From Paguma larvata (lineage: Eukaryota > Chordata > Mammalia > Carnivora > Viverridae), in assembly GCA_030068075.1 (NCBI GenBank), contig CM057843.1, forward strand, positions 11,860,001-11,924,000: DNA of 64,000 bases. The letters run 5' to 3'. Both the position numbers and the translations under genes were made by a program. The notes under the pieces were generated by a model. That model did not search any database, had not been told where the DNA came from, and saw nothing but the letters and a program-made list of their open reading frames with translations. This document shows positions 1 to 10,759 of this stretch, piece by piece. How positions within the stretch are numbered: position 1 is the stretch's first letter; each line of letters begins with the position of its first letter.

Positions 1-394
1 CTCAGAGAGGGGCTCACCACACGCCACGTCCCTCCCGACTCCCCAGCTCTCTGGCCACCAGCTCACCTTCCTCCACCCTCAGGCAGCACAGCCCACCCCA
101 TCCGTCAGCCTCCTTGCCTCTGTCTGCCTGTCCTCTGCAGGCTCTGCCTCCGGGATGACGGCTGTCAGCGGAGGCCAGCCGGAAGGGCAGGACCACGTGA
201 CCTTGGGCACGTCATTCACCTCCAGCCTTCCACTGTGAAACCCACTCTCTGCTGGGCAGGCCATGTGGACACAGGAACTCCCCCCACCCCCGTGAGGCCC
301 TCCCTCCCCATCCAGGCACTGCCCGTCCTCTGAGCGCAAATCCAGCCCCTGCTCCAACAGGGAAGTCAGTCCCCCTGACACTCGGTCACTGGCC

Positions 395-600
395 CGCCTG
401 TTCCCAGAGGCAACCACTGTCCCGATGTCTATCACGACAGATTAACGTCTATTCCGGAACGTCATGTGGATGGACTTAAGCAGCGTGTGCCCTCTTGTGT
501 CTGGATGCTTTCATTCGACATGGTGTCCGTGACGTTAGCCCGCATTGTTCCCTGCGGCGGGCTGTTCTTTTCTGTGGCCACGTAATCAATGTTCACACGC
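395..600 (-). mobile_element. Old L1 3'-region fragment
   Basis: The plus strand reads as the reverse complement of a worn L1M 3' region: 'ggcaaccactgt', 'ctattccggaacgtcatgtggatgg', 'gtgtctggatgctttcattcgacat', 'tgttcttttctgtggcc'. It is highly diverged and non-coding. Confidence 0.6.
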
Positions 601-720
601 GCTCGTGTGTGTGTGCTTAGCGTGTGCACGCATCTGTGGGCATTTTGGGAGTGTGTGCATGTGTTTGTCTGTGGGGGGTTGTGTATATGCTTGTATGTAC
701 CTGTGTGTCTGTATGTTCGT
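590..720. repeat. TG/GTGTGC-rich low-complexity tract
   Basis: Alternating purine-pyrimidine (GTGTGTGTGC, GTGTGTGCATGTG) stretches directly follow the L1 fragment. No gene is seen here or on to 1110. Confidence 0.6.
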
Positions 721-1110
721 ATGAGGCTGCACTTCCTTTCAAACATTTTCTAACTAGTCAGTGAGTTCACAAAACAAGTTATAAAAGCTGTTTCTAAAAG
801 CAGCCCCCTCTGTGCCCCCATCCCTGCCGTCCCATACTCATGTCCCTCATGTGCTAGGACCCCTCCCTGTTGAGTCCACGGGCAGGTCCTCTCTGGAGCC
901 CTGACACAGTGACGACAGGCAAAAGGCCTCAGAGACTGCATGTTTGTACAGGTTGTGAATGGTACCCCTGAGTTTGTGTAGTATACCACCTGTGCAACTG
1001 CACTGCTCCAGAGCCTGACCTGCGACCCTGCCCTGGCCCAAAGCTGTGGTCTCAGAGTTCCAGCTCAACCTTTGACCCCAGCCTCAGCTGGGAGTAAAAA
1101 CGTTCCCTGG

Positions 1111-1341
1111 AATGCCTGGTGGCTCAGTTGGTCAAGTGTCCCAAGTTGGCAATCTTGTGGTTCATGAGTTTGAGCCTCACGTCGGGCTCTGTGCTGACAG
1201 CTCCGAGCCTGGAGCCTGCTTCAGATTCTGGGTCTCCCTCTCTCTCTGCCCCTCCCCCGCTCCCACTCTGTCCCTGTCTTTCAAAAATAAATAACTGTTA
1301 AAACAAAGAAAGAAAGAAAGAAAAAAGAAAAGAAAAAAGAA
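1111..1341 (+). mobile_element. CAN-SINE, felid type (SINEC_Fc-like)
   Basis: A degraded tRNA-related head (GGTGGCTCAGTTGG, then TTCATGAGTTTGAGCC, a worn Pol III B box) is followed by 'gtcgggctctgtgctgacag', a CTCTCTCTGCCCCTCCCC body, AAATAAATAA and an A/AAAG-rich tail. This layout is the feliform CAN-SINE as I know it, and is the main clue to the host lineage. No clear target-site duplication is visible. Confidence 0.88.
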
Positions 1342-1599
1342 ATGTCCATTTCAGGCCTGGCCCCAGGCCTGCTGAGTCTCAAAGTGAGGCCCAGCCGCGG
1401 GAGTTGGACAAGCTCCCATGCAGCCCGCAGCCTGCCTCCGTATGGCTTCCAGCTGAGAAGGGCTATTGCATTTCTTCATGATGGGGGAAGGCATCAAAAG
1501 AAGAAGAAGATTTCACATCATGTGAAAATTACACGAAATTCACATTTCAGTGTCCATAAATGAGGGTTGATAATCCTGTAATAACTCACGGACTTCCTT

Positions 1600-1745
1600 G
1601 AAACCCATTAGTGGATATACTGTCCGCGGCTGCTTTTGTACCACGGCAGCCGAGCCGGCAGCTACGACACAGTCCTCACGACTGCAAAGTCTAAAGTATT
1701 TACTCTCGGGTCTTTTGCAGACAGAGTTTGCCTGCTCTGCCTCCC
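1600..1745 (-). mobile_element. hAT-type DNA transposon remnant (MER-like)
   Basis: The plus strand contains 'gcaaagtctaaagtatttact', 'gggtcttttgcagacagagtttgcc' preceded by 'ggctgcttttgtaccacggcagc'. This matches, in reverse, the common non-autonomous hAT family whose end reads CAGGGGTCGGCAAACT. I am not certain of the family name. Confidence 0.6.
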
Positions 1746-2884
1746 GGCAGCAAGCCAGTCCCCTAACCACTGGAACCACAGGGGCCTGAGCCCGGGCCCC
1801 CTGCCCTTCAAGGGCTCGTGTTTAAAATGAAGGCCACACGCACTTGGATGTGAACTCTACATCTCCACGTGGCTTCGCCGCTAACAGAAATTAAGTATTC
1901 TCTTCCTTTGGGGATGGAGGCGATCGTGGGGGGCATGACCCTGCCGCTCAGCTCTGTGGGACGCCCTGGCAGCGATGCTGTGCTCCTCACTGGGGAGATG
2001 ACAGGAGCAGAGCCACCGCGGGGGGCTTGGCCATCAGTGGTTACCGAGGAAACGCAGGCGCTGGCATACCACAAATTTGTTCGTTCCTGTTTTGATGACG
2101 GCATTCCAGGGAAATGGGTCTGCTATGTAACCCTCTGTGTTTTCTGTTGTACACTTCAAATTTTTATTTTGTCAAATCCGATTTCACAGCACAGGAAGCC
2201 GTCGGAGCCTCTGGGCTGGGCTCCCTACGGCCCGAGGCTGGAGATTTGCTCGTGCAGGGAGAAGGCTCACGGCAGCTCCGCTGACCTCTTTCTCCCGTGG
2301 CTCTTTCACAGCTTTGAGAGCAGCCAAAGAGTGAGCACCTGCCCCACTGACTGAGCCCCTACCGGGAGCCGGGGCTCGAGGCCTGGGGAGCCAGGCGCAG
2401 CCGTGAACCAGGTGGAACAGTGGTTCCGGCCCCCCAGAGGCTGACGTTCTGGAAAGTCGATGCCCTGAGGCTGCGGCGCAGGCCCGAGGCCGAGGGCTAG
2501 GAACGGGGGCCCGGGCCGGCGGTCTCGACGGGCCCTCCCCACGCCCACCCTAACCCAGCTGCTTCCTTTTGCTTCTTCTTGTGCCCTCTCCACCCGCAAG
2601 ACCTGGGAACTCCGACTCACATACTTGGCAAAGACCGACTCATCCCTCAGGCCTCAGAGATCCCACTTCCTTGGGGGACCCATCTTGCTCTCTAGCCAGG
2701 CCCCCCCTTGCTCTTCTTCCCAGCGTGCCCTGCGAGTGTCCCATTACCACTCAGGCACCGTGCGGTCCACTCTGTCCAGACTGGGTCGATGGGAAGGAGA
2801 AGTGGAGACTGTAGGTTGGTGAGACCCGGAGACCCTCTCTGGGTGGGGGTCCCCCGGGACCGGCATCCCGTCCACCCAGCCATC
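1746..2884. other. Downstream intergenic DNA, no gene seen
   Basis: Mixed composition, with an AT-rich patch at 2040-2200 that I cannot assign. Short open frames here have no recognisable domains or codon pattern. Confidence 0.5.
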
Positions 2885-3260
2885 CATTAGGCAAATTCAC
2901 ACGAGGCACGGACTGCGCCGCGCACCAGAGACCCGGCCGTGAATGACAGAGAGGACAGTCCCCGCCTTTGCGGAGCTCTCTGACACTGGGTCAGGGAAGG
3001 CCTAGACGGGAAGGACCAGGAGGCAGATCTGAGGGGAAAGTGTTCCAGGCAGAGAGGATATCATCGGCAAGGTCCTGGGGTGAAGATGAAAATACAGTGT
3101 TCTCAAACCAGCAGAAGGAGGCGGGTGCCCGGAGTGGAGAGAGGGGCACGGGGAAAGGGAGAGGACGAGCTGGGTGAAGTGGCCAAGATGGAACAGGACT
3201 TCAGGGGCTGGGGAAGTAGTTGGGATTTTGTGTTCAGTGTAGCAGGAAGGCAGGGGGCTG
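2885..3260 (-). mobile_element. L2 LINE fragment
   Basis: The plus strand carries the typical reverse-L2 phrases in order: 'gtgaatgacagagaggacagtccccgcc', 'gtcagggaaggcc', 'ttccaggcagagagga', 'caaggtcctggggtgaaga', 'gggctgggg'. Diverged and inactive. Confidence 0.6.
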
Positions 3261-5354
3261 CGGGAAGGCCTGACTCCGGCCTGAAGGCCACTCTGCTGCA
3301 GGACAGCTGGTGGCCTGTAGTGGGACAGGCCATGTCCTCCGAAGCCCCCGCTGTCCCTGAGGAGCAAACAGACAACTCTGCTCTCGCACCTCTGCCCTGA
3401 GGGGAAGCCCGTTTGTGATTCCTTCCTGAGCCAGTGGGGCTCACCACTGCCCGAGATGGGTTTTGGAAGGAGAAACAGTCCAGGGCGGGCCCCCTGGCTG
3501 GGCGGTCATCCCTCCTCTGGCCGAGAATCTAACCCCGGCACCGGGCACTGGTAGACAGAGGAAAGGCCCCGAGCGGTCCGGGGCCTGGGAGGGGAGTGGT
3601 GTCTGGGTGAAATGAAGGCCGCGGAAGGGCTTGGGGCCCCGAGGTCTGGATCAGATCCCAGCTGGGATAACTAACCTCCCTCGAAAGTCCCTTCATGTCC
3701 CGGGACTGATCTCCTCTAAGGCAGGTAAACCCGGCACCTTAGAGACCTCAACCTTCAAGTTAGTGAGTGCTCAATAAACCCTTGTCGCCGAAGCCCACCC
3801 CGCCACCCCGTCCGCCACACATTCTACCTTTTAAAAAGCAGATTCTGCGTTGGACTCATCTCACCCTCGGGGAGGCAGGAAAGTGCCGGGGGAGCCTGTG
3901 GGCTCGGCCGCACACAGACCTGGTGTTGCCACCACCTCGAGCCGCGGGCTCCTTCCAGGTGCACCGGCCCCACCTCGTGGGGAGCATGCGGGCAAGGCAT
4001 CTGCTAAGTAAAGGTCCTCTTTCTCCCTCTCGTTCTTTCCAAGAAGTGTGAGAGCTAGCAATGACTGTGAACACCCCTTTTTTATAGACAGGGAGACTGA
4101 GGCCGCAGGGGAAAAATAATTCCATATAGGTCACCAAGCGAAGGAGTCGCCTTGGGTCTGGCCGAGGGTCACGGCCAGGACAGGACGTACCTCAAGACTC
4201 CTGAGCTTCAATGCCGCAAAGTTTGAACAATAAATCTTCATCAAGCACTGACTGGGGCCCCATACCCACCTGCGGGAACTAGCACTTGGGGGGCTGGGGG
4301 AGGCCGTGGCTCGCTGGCCTCGACTGGCTTAGAATCCAGTACTGGGGTACCAAGGAGGCTTCAGGGCCAGGAAGGGGGAGCTCCAACCCCACGCCCAGAT
4401 CAAGCCAACCACCTTCAGGGTCTCCCTCTTGCCAGGTTCAACCCCAGGGAACAACCTCCAAGAAGCCTTCACGACCTGCCCCCGACCCCTCCCAACCTCC
4501 TGTCCATCATCACCTCGCGGCACCACTACCCAGGCTTCCTACCTGGTGGTCTGGAATCATCACCTGAATCCCAAAGAACGAAGGTCCCCGGGTCCTTCGC
4601 TGATGTAGAGGAGTTCTCCAGCCACAGAACTAGTTTGGGCAAAGGAAAGAATTCTCTCCCCGTGGGCCCTCTGCTAGAAGGCCCCTGAAATCCCCGAGGC
4701 TGAGCCCTAGTATACATAAAATTCTCCTTTCCCCAGAATGGGCCCAGCCGGTCTTCCCGCCCCACCCCTGCTGGCCGCACTTGTCTCTGCCCTCTGCCCC
4801 ACATGCCGGCCTCCCCGGGGACGACACCGCTCCACGGACTCCCTATCACCGCGCCAGGCTGGAGCCGGGGTTCCTCTCCCGTACGGTGGTGAGAACCAGG
4901 GCTACCGTCTCGCTGGGTGCCCCCCTACGCCGGAGTCCCAGGAAAGAGTTACTGCTCCCCTGTGCCCCACACCCGCCTGCGTGTGGACGCGCTCATCAAA
5001 TCTCTGCAGAAGGAATGCAGAGTGGGGAGGTGTGGCCCCAGGGGGACAAAGCAGTGGCTCAAGGTCACGTGCCTGGGGAAGTGTGACAACCGGTGGGGAG
5101 GGGGGGTGGTGTGCACTCGGGGCCCCTTGTGGGAGAGGGTGTGCGGTCACAGGAGAACGAGGGTGTGTGGGCCCGCCGGAAGAGCACACGGGGTCTGCAA
5201 GCAGGTTGTCTTCTGTCCTCTCTCCCAGAGCTCCTACTGTGACCCACCCGCCTCCGCCCCAGGCCCCGGGGGAGCCCCACTGCCCCAGGACGTGGGGCTG
5301 AGGAAGCACAGGAACGCCAGGCAAGGATTTTCAAACACATTTCTCCACACGGTG
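3261..5354. other. Downstream intergenic DNA, no gene seen
   Basis: GC-rich unique sequence with MIR-like scraps at 3740-3790 and 4060-4140. Nothing resembles a coding exon. Confidence 0.5.
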
Positions 5355-5377
5355 GCACTCGAAGAGATCAAAATGCA

Positions 5378-5383
5378 TTTAAT
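5378..5383 (-). terminator. KCNJ12: Variant polyadenylation signal ATTAAA (distal candidate)
   Basis: The minus strand reads ATTAAA at 5383-5378 in an AT-rich island (about 5360-5490) that stands out from the GC-rich surroundings. A GT-containing segment follows. Such islands are typical of 3' UTR ends, but the motif is common by chance. Confidence 0.3.
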
Positions 5384-5639
5384 GTGATCTAGTCTCGTGG
5401 CCTATGTCTGTAGATAACTGCTATGTATTGAAAATAACATGAAAATTCTCCAGTTTCACCATTTAAAATAGATTTGACATTCTATGACCTCACGCAGGGC
5501 AGACACCCCTGTGCAGGGGCCTCCTTCCCATCAGGCCCCCCGCTCCCGCCCCCCCCCGGGGCCCCTGCCGGGACCCTCAAGCAGGCGGGGACGGGGCGGC
5601 ACAGCACCAGCAGGGCACGGGGGGGAGGGGGGGGGCTCG

Positions 5640-6720
5640 GCCCGCATGTTCCTAGCAGCACGCACCAGCGCGCACAGACACACCATCTCCACTAACATGC
5701 GTGTGCACGCACCCCTGGGATGTGCACACGCTCACACGTGCCCACACATGCCGTGGCGCCCTGCTCACAGAGCCCAGCCCCGCTGCCACCCAGACGCACC
5801 ACACGCACACACGTGTTCACTGGGACAAACGCACACACACATGTGCCATCCTTGGACACATGTACTCACGCACACACGGAGACACTACCTCGTGCCCGGG
5901 TCTGCAGAGCCACTGGCACGCGCATCCCACGAGTTCCCATATGGACACAATCGGGGCAGAGGGCCAGCGGGGCTGCTGGGTTCAGCTGCGCCAGCGTCCG
6001 GAGCGGCGTGTCCCCGGCCTCCCAGCCTGGCAAACTGTTAAACCAACGCCCGCGTGTAAAACGCACACCCACAGACACACGTACGGGTAAATATACACAC
6101 GATTCTGTGTGTGCATCTACAGACACACACGTACACAGCACGTATGTATATCGTCAGTCCAGATTCACACACGTATGGGGACCGTCGTGCGCACACACCT
6201 GTACAACACTCGCGAGGAAGGGGTGCATCGCACACTCGTGCACACGGGCAGAGCCATGACTGAACACATTTGCTTCAACAGAGATGAGATGAGGTGATGG
6301 CCCATGTCAGTCCCCACACTTGGTGCCCACATGCCCACACTCCCGCGCACACCGCCAGCACGGCCCCTTTCCCGCAGAAGCAGCTCAGCGTCTCCAGCAG
6401 AAAGGCGTCAGAGGCCACGTTCTTGGCCAACTTCAACCCCCACACCTCCTGGTGCAGGCTGTCAAGAAACTCCTTGGAGATCTCAGTGCCTGGGAAGGCG
6501 AGGGAGGGACTGGATTGGTACACACACCTGCACGGCACACAGACCACACACACACACACGTGCACACAAACGCTCCCTGCTCACCTGTGCTCAGCACACG
6601 CACCATGCATGGCATGTGGCACACTCAGAGGGCTAACGTGCTCTCCACACACCACACACACATGCACAAACATGGGCGCACGCACACACACACACACACA
6701 CCCTGGCACACACTCCCCAG
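5640..6720. repeat. CA/CG-rich imperfect dinucleotide tract
   Basis: About 1 kb is dominated by ACAC, GCACAC, CACACGT and TGCACACG blocks, including pure (AC)n near 6681-6702, with about 400 bases of ordinary sequence mixed in. Long open frames rich in H, T and R arise from this composition and are not genes. Confidence 0.85.
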
Positions 6721-6821
6721 GGACCACGTAATCCTTGCTCTGCACTCACACGGCTCCTCCCATCCACCCTCCCGTTTCAAGTGCACTAAAGAGGGAGACT
6801 ATTTTGGTCTTTAGCACAAGC

Positions 6822-6841
6822 AATAAATAAATAAATAAATA
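6822..6841 (+). repeat. (AAAT)n microsatellite
   Basis: Five copies of AAAT, followed by an A-rich run at about 6850-6862. Confidence 0.85.
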
Positions 6842-8479
6842 CAGGGGAGGAAAAAAAAAAAAGAGGGCAGAAGAGTTTGAAAACACAGCATCTGCCTTTG
6901 GCAAGGGTTGAAAGGCAGATCAGGGCTGCTCTCCCACAGGGTCTGGAGCCGAACCATCCAGTGTGGGCCTGAGAGGGGGACGGGCCTGACAGGAGCCGAG
7001 GTGGCTGCGGCCTTGGGGGACCCAGAGTCCCTGGGCCCTGCTCCGGATGGGGACTGGAAGCCTGGCCCAGCCGGCCCCGGAAGGATCTCTCGCTGCTGGG
7101 CAGGGCAGAACGCAGGCTCCTATGCCAGCTCCAAGTGACCGGGGCCACCTCGTCCCTCCCTGGCTCGGCCTGACAATCCGGGTGGGGGTGGGCAGGTAAG
7201 CCCTCCCGCATCAACTCCACCCTCGCCCTCCAGGGCTCGAATGGAGAACGCCAGCTCTGGAAGCCGGGCCCTGGGCTGGGAAGGAGCCTCGGCCCCTCCA
7301 GCAGATCCTGAGAGGAAAGAGCTGCCTCCACGGACTGAATCATCCCAGCCAGACACGAGGGTGGGGCCTGAGGCCGGGCAGGATGCTGGGAGTCAGGCGT
7401 ACCTCAGGGCACAGGCCCAGGGTGTCTATGGGCGGGAACCGGTAGCTCGTGCCCAGACCCTCCAAGGTCTCAGAGTGCAGGCCAGGCCTCCTGCTTCCCG
7501 GGGGCCTGGAGGAGGAGGGAAGAGGCAAGGGCCCCCACCCCAGGCCCCTGGCCTCTCCCTGCCTCCCAGGACCCACCCCCTCACTGGGTGACCTTGCACC
7601 CTACCTCAGTTTCCCCACTTGGGCCAGAGTCCTTGCTGCCTAGCTGTCTTGGGGGACCCAGACTGGAGTGGCCTAGACAGACAGGCTGGGGAGACACACG
7701 TGGGCTTTCTAATTAAGGACTTCCTTCCAGGCCCGGTTATTTGGGAGGACAACATTCTCAGCTGTCCTGGGAAGGGCCCCAGTTCCGGCCCTGCAATCTG
7801 TGGCCTCTGCCAAGAGCAAGCCCACACCGTGCAGCTCCTGCTCCAGGGGCCTCCTCTGGGCCACTAGGGCCCCAAGCTCCAAACCTCTTCCTGGTGAGGG
7901 TGCCCGGGTGCACGTGCCACCCCCAGTCACCTCCGCTGCTGATGCCACACCTTTTCTAAGACGATTCGTCTGCCATCCGGCCGCGGAGTACAGCCTGGCT
8001 GGGAGCCGCCAGGGCTCACCAGCGCTGCCCCGGGTGCGCAGAGAGCGCCGGGACGGCCCAGCTTCTGCAGACAGGTAGGCCGGTGGGGACTTCATGGTGG
8101 AGCCAGGGGCGGCTGGGAGGACGGGCAAGCCCGAGAAAAACAGAAACAAGTGGAGCTGGCCCAGCCGGGTCTCTAAGGCACGACTCACTGGGGTCCCGTG
8201 GGAAGGGGGCTGAGCTGCTTCCTCGAGGTCTGGGAACCTCGCCTCCCTTCCCACGGAGCCATCTACTCCAACATTTCCAAGTGTCCCTCACTGTGGAAGG
8301 GGCAGAGGCTACTGGGCAGAAAAGGAGAGAGAAGTAAAAGAGGAAAATCCGGTGGGTGGGGGGAGAGCGGACCCTCCACGGCAGGCAGATCGCGTATCCG
8401 GCCCTGAGACGCACCTCTAAGGTACAAAAGTCAAACTCAAAAAGCTCAGACTAGTTTTTTTCCCAGCCCCCACCCCCAC

Positions 8480-9208
8480 CTCTATGACACCGGAAAGCTT
8501 TTATTGTGACCATTAACACGGTCTCGGTTTTCTATCACAAACATCATCTAACGCGCCCGTGGGCACAAATCGCCACGGGTGAGCACCGTGCTGGCCCTTG
8601 CGGGGGCGCCGCCCGGCCCACACCCGCCTTCACAGAGGAGAGGCCTGTTCAGCCTCAGGGAACCTCGGGGAGCCTCCATCTAACTGCTTCTGCCTCAGCA
8701 GACCAGTGGAATTCTAGCTATCCTTTCTTATAACCCCCCACAAAGTAAATTCTTTTCCATCACGTGTTAATTTTTTTTTTTTTTTGTAAACAGTCTTACT
8801 CAAGCTAAGGTTGAGAAAGCCAAAACTGGTGTTTCTCCCGAAGTTAAAAACCAGCGAGGCATACTGCAGCCTGCCAGCCTTTGCCCACAGAGGCTGGGTG
8901 GCTGTCGAGCCGTTTCCAGGCAGGCTGCAGTTCTAGCCTCAGGCAGAAGCCCCTGGCTCCTGGCCTGGACCCCAAGAGGCCACCTCCCTGTCCCTGCACC
9001 TGCTCCGGCCTCTGAGGCCAGGGGCGGCCCACCGGCCGCCCACTCTCCCGCCAACCTTACCAGGCCACTGCGAAGAAACATAAAACATCTAAAACGCTAC
9101 TGAGTCTGCGACCGGGGCACCTGGCCCGTTCTGCTCAAACCCGGGACCCTTGCGGGACGCCGGGCCTCTCCCTGGCGGGGCGGATGCTGCACCTTGGCCG
9201 ACAGCGGC
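8480..9208 (-). other. KCNJ12: KCNJ12 proximal 3' untranslated region
   Basis: This non-coding sequence follows the TGA stop (9209-9211). It is GC-rich near the stop and AT-rich around 8700-8800, where there is a run of about 15 T on the plus strand (A in the transcript). It ends just beyond the canonical poly(A) signal at 8505-8500. The exact cleavage point is inferred. Confidence 0.6.
8500..8505 (-). terminator. KCNJ12: Canonical polyadenylation signal AATAAA (proximal)
   Basis: The minus strand reads AATAAA at 8505-8500, about 700 bases after the stop codon. It is followed within about 30 bases by a GT/G-rich stretch (8461-8490 on the plus strand is C-rich), the expected downstream element. 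Cleavage would fall near 8475-8490. Confidence 0.6.
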
Positions 9209-10516
9209 TCAGATCTCTGACTCCCGTCTGTAGGGCCGCTGCTCGAGGCCGCCACCGCCGCCGCCGCCACCACCACCACCGGCCTGGGGTCTATCAAAGT
9301 CATGCCGGGCCTGGGGGCTGCGGCCATCCTGGTCTCCATCCACCTCGTCTTCCTCATCTCGGCTCAGGAAGGCCAGCTCGTTCTCATAACAGAAGGAGTT
9401 GGCACTGGGGAGCAGGTACTTGTTCTCCACCAGGTCCTTGGCGCTGCAGCGGGGCGTGGAGGGCACCTCGTAGGTCTTGTGGAAGTGGGAGTAGTCGATC
9501 TTGTACTGGTTCTTCTCCTCGAAGAGGACGGGCTCGAAGCGGTGGCCCCACAGGATCTCGTTGGCCAGGTAGGAGCTGCGGGCCTGCGTGGTCATGGCCG
9601 TGGCCTCCACCATGCCCTCCAGGATGACCACGATCTCGAAGTCGTCCGTCTCCAGGTCCTGCCGGCTGATGCCGAACAGCGGGCTGGCCTCGTCGATCTC
9701 GTGCAGGATGGTGATGGGCGACACGAGGAAGATGCGGTCCAGGCCCTTGTCGAAGCCCACGTCAATGTCGATCTGGTCCAGCGGGATGTACTCGCCCTCC
9801 TCGGTGACCCTGGGCTTGATGAGCTGGGCGCGCACGTGGGCCTCCACGATGTGGCTCTTGCGCAGGTTGCCCACGCGCCACATGAGGCAGAGCTTGCCGT
9901 CGCGCAGGGCCACCACGGCGTTGTGGCTGAACAGCAGCGTCTGCGCCCGCTTCTTGGGCCGGGCCATCTTGGCCATGATGGCGCCGATCATGAAGGAGTC
10001 GATGATGCAGCCCACGATGGACTGCGCCACCACCATGAAGACGGCCACGGGGCACTCCTCCGTGACGCAGCGCAGCCCGTAGCCGATGGTGGTCTGCGTC
10101 TCGATGGAGAAGAGGAAGGCCGCCATGAAGCCGTGGACCTGCATCACGCAGGGCGTGCGGCCGCGGCCCTCGGCCGGCTCCAGGTCGCCGTGGGCCACGG
10201 CGATGACCCAGAAGATGACGCCGAACAGTAGCCAGGAGGCGAGGAAGGCCAGCGAGAAGATGAGCAGCATGTAGCGCCAGCGGATGTCCACGCAGGTGGT
10301 GAACATGTCGGCCAGGTAGCGCTGCGACTTCTCGTCCATGTTGGCGAACTCGATGTTGCACTGGCCGTTCTTCTTGACGAAGCGGTTCCGGCACCTGCGC
10401 CGCGTGTGCACCTTGCCGTTGCCGAAGCCGTTGGCGCCCGACATGGTGACCAGGTGCAGCCCGTCCTCCTCTGATGACACGATACTGTAGGGGTTGGCCC
10501 TGCCGGCCGAGGTCAT
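9209..10516 (-). CDS. KCNJ12: Inward-rectifier potassium channel Kir2.2 (complete coding region, single exon)
   Basis: This plasma-membrane channel passes K+ inward more easily than outward and sets the resting potential in heart, muscle and neurons. It works as a tetramer opened by PIP2. The 435-residue product (human about 433) is almost identical to Kir2.2 as I recall it. Visible features: cytoplasmic N-terminus 1-78; PIP2-contact R79-W80-R81; TM1 about 83-107; extracellular disulfide cysteines C123 and C155; selectivity filter TTIGYG at 142-147; TM2 about 157-182 with rectification residue D173; PIP2-contact K183, R186, K188, K189; cytoplasmic rectification acidic residues E225 and E300; ER-export motif FCYENE at 375-380; and a C-terminal class I PDZ ligand ending S-E-I with a PKA-type site at S433. 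The frame stays open upstream to 10711, but a splice acceptor at 10573/10572 and the conserved N-terminus fix the start at 10516. Unusual: 11 consecutive glycines at 413-423, against about three in human. The human-only paralogue KCNJ18 is excluded by lineage rather than by sequence. Confidence 0.97.
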   Translation of the reverse strand: MTSAGRANPYSIVSSEEDGLHLVTMSGANGFGNGKVHTRRRCRNRFVKKNGQCNIEFANMDEKSQRYLADMFTTCVDIRWRYMLLIFSLAFLASWLLFGVIFWVIAVAHGDLEPAEGRGRTPCVMQVHGFMAAFLFSIETQTTIGYGLRCVTEECPVAVFMVVAQSIVGCIIDSFMIGAIMAKMARPKKRAQTLLFSHNAVVALRDGKLCLMWRVGNLRKSHIVEAHVRAQLIKPRVTEEGEYIPLDQIDIDVGFDKGLDRIFLVSPITILHEIDEASPLFGISRQDLETDDFEIVVILEGMVEATAMTTQARSSYLANEILWGHRFEPVLFEEKNQYKIDYSHFHKTYEVPSTPRCSAKDLVENKYLLPSANSFCYENELAFLSRDEEDEVDGDQDGRSPQARHDFDRPQAGGGGGGGGGGGLEQRPYRRESEI

Positions 10517-10572
10517 CCCGGGGACGGGGGGGCCCCGGCTCGCCCCCGGGCCGGCTCCAGGTGGCGCGGCTC
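10517..10572 (-). other. KCNJ12: KCNJ12 5' untranslated part of the terminal coding exon
   Basis: These 56 bases lie between the predicted splice acceptor and the ATG. They are very GC-rich and contain no ATG. The start context on the minus strand has G at -3 and A at +4, an adequate Kozak context. One upstream frame runs through the segment and ends in a TGA that overlaps the KCNJ12 ATG (see findings). Confidence 0.75.
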
Positions 10573-10600
10573 CTGCAACGGAAAGACAGCACGGCTGGCG
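10573..10600 (-). promoter_or_regulatory. KCNJ12: 3' splice acceptor of KCNJ12 coding exon
   Basis: Read on the minus strand, a pyrimidine-rich stretch (TGCTGTCTTTCCGTTGCAG) ends in AG at 10574-10573, so the exon begins at 10572. KCNJ family genes typically keep the whole reading frame in one terminal exon preceded by a short 5' UTR, and this site fits that design. It also explains why the in-frame codons further upstream are not part of the protein. Confidence 0.78.
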
Positions 10601-10759
10601 GAGCGGGTCACGCCGGCCCGTGCTTCCGCCCCCGCCCGGGTCCTCGGGTGCGGCTGGCGGACCTTTTCGCCCTAACTCAGCCACCACCGAGCCCTCCGTT
10701 TTCCCTCCCAAGCCAGTTCCTTATCCTCCTTCTCGGCTTGGAAAAGTGACACTCCGTCC

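Larger units (their letters stand above)
5355..8479 (-). other. KCNJ12: Possible extended 3' untranslated region of KCNJ12
   Basis: If the proximal signal is skipped, transcription could continue to an ATTAAA at 5383-5378, giving a 3' UTR of about 3.85 kb. The interval is otherwise non-coding: GC-rich unique DNA at 6850-8480, an AAAT microsatellite near 6825, and the CA-rich tract 5640-6720. Inward-rectifier mRNAs often have long 3' UTRs, but nothing in the sequence alone proves this one. Confidence 0.3.

Noticed and set aside
10517..10711. N-terminal extension of Kir2.2 in the same frame
   Set aside because: It crosses the predicted splice acceptor and lacks the conserved N-terminus; known Kir2.2 starts at the internal Met at 10516.
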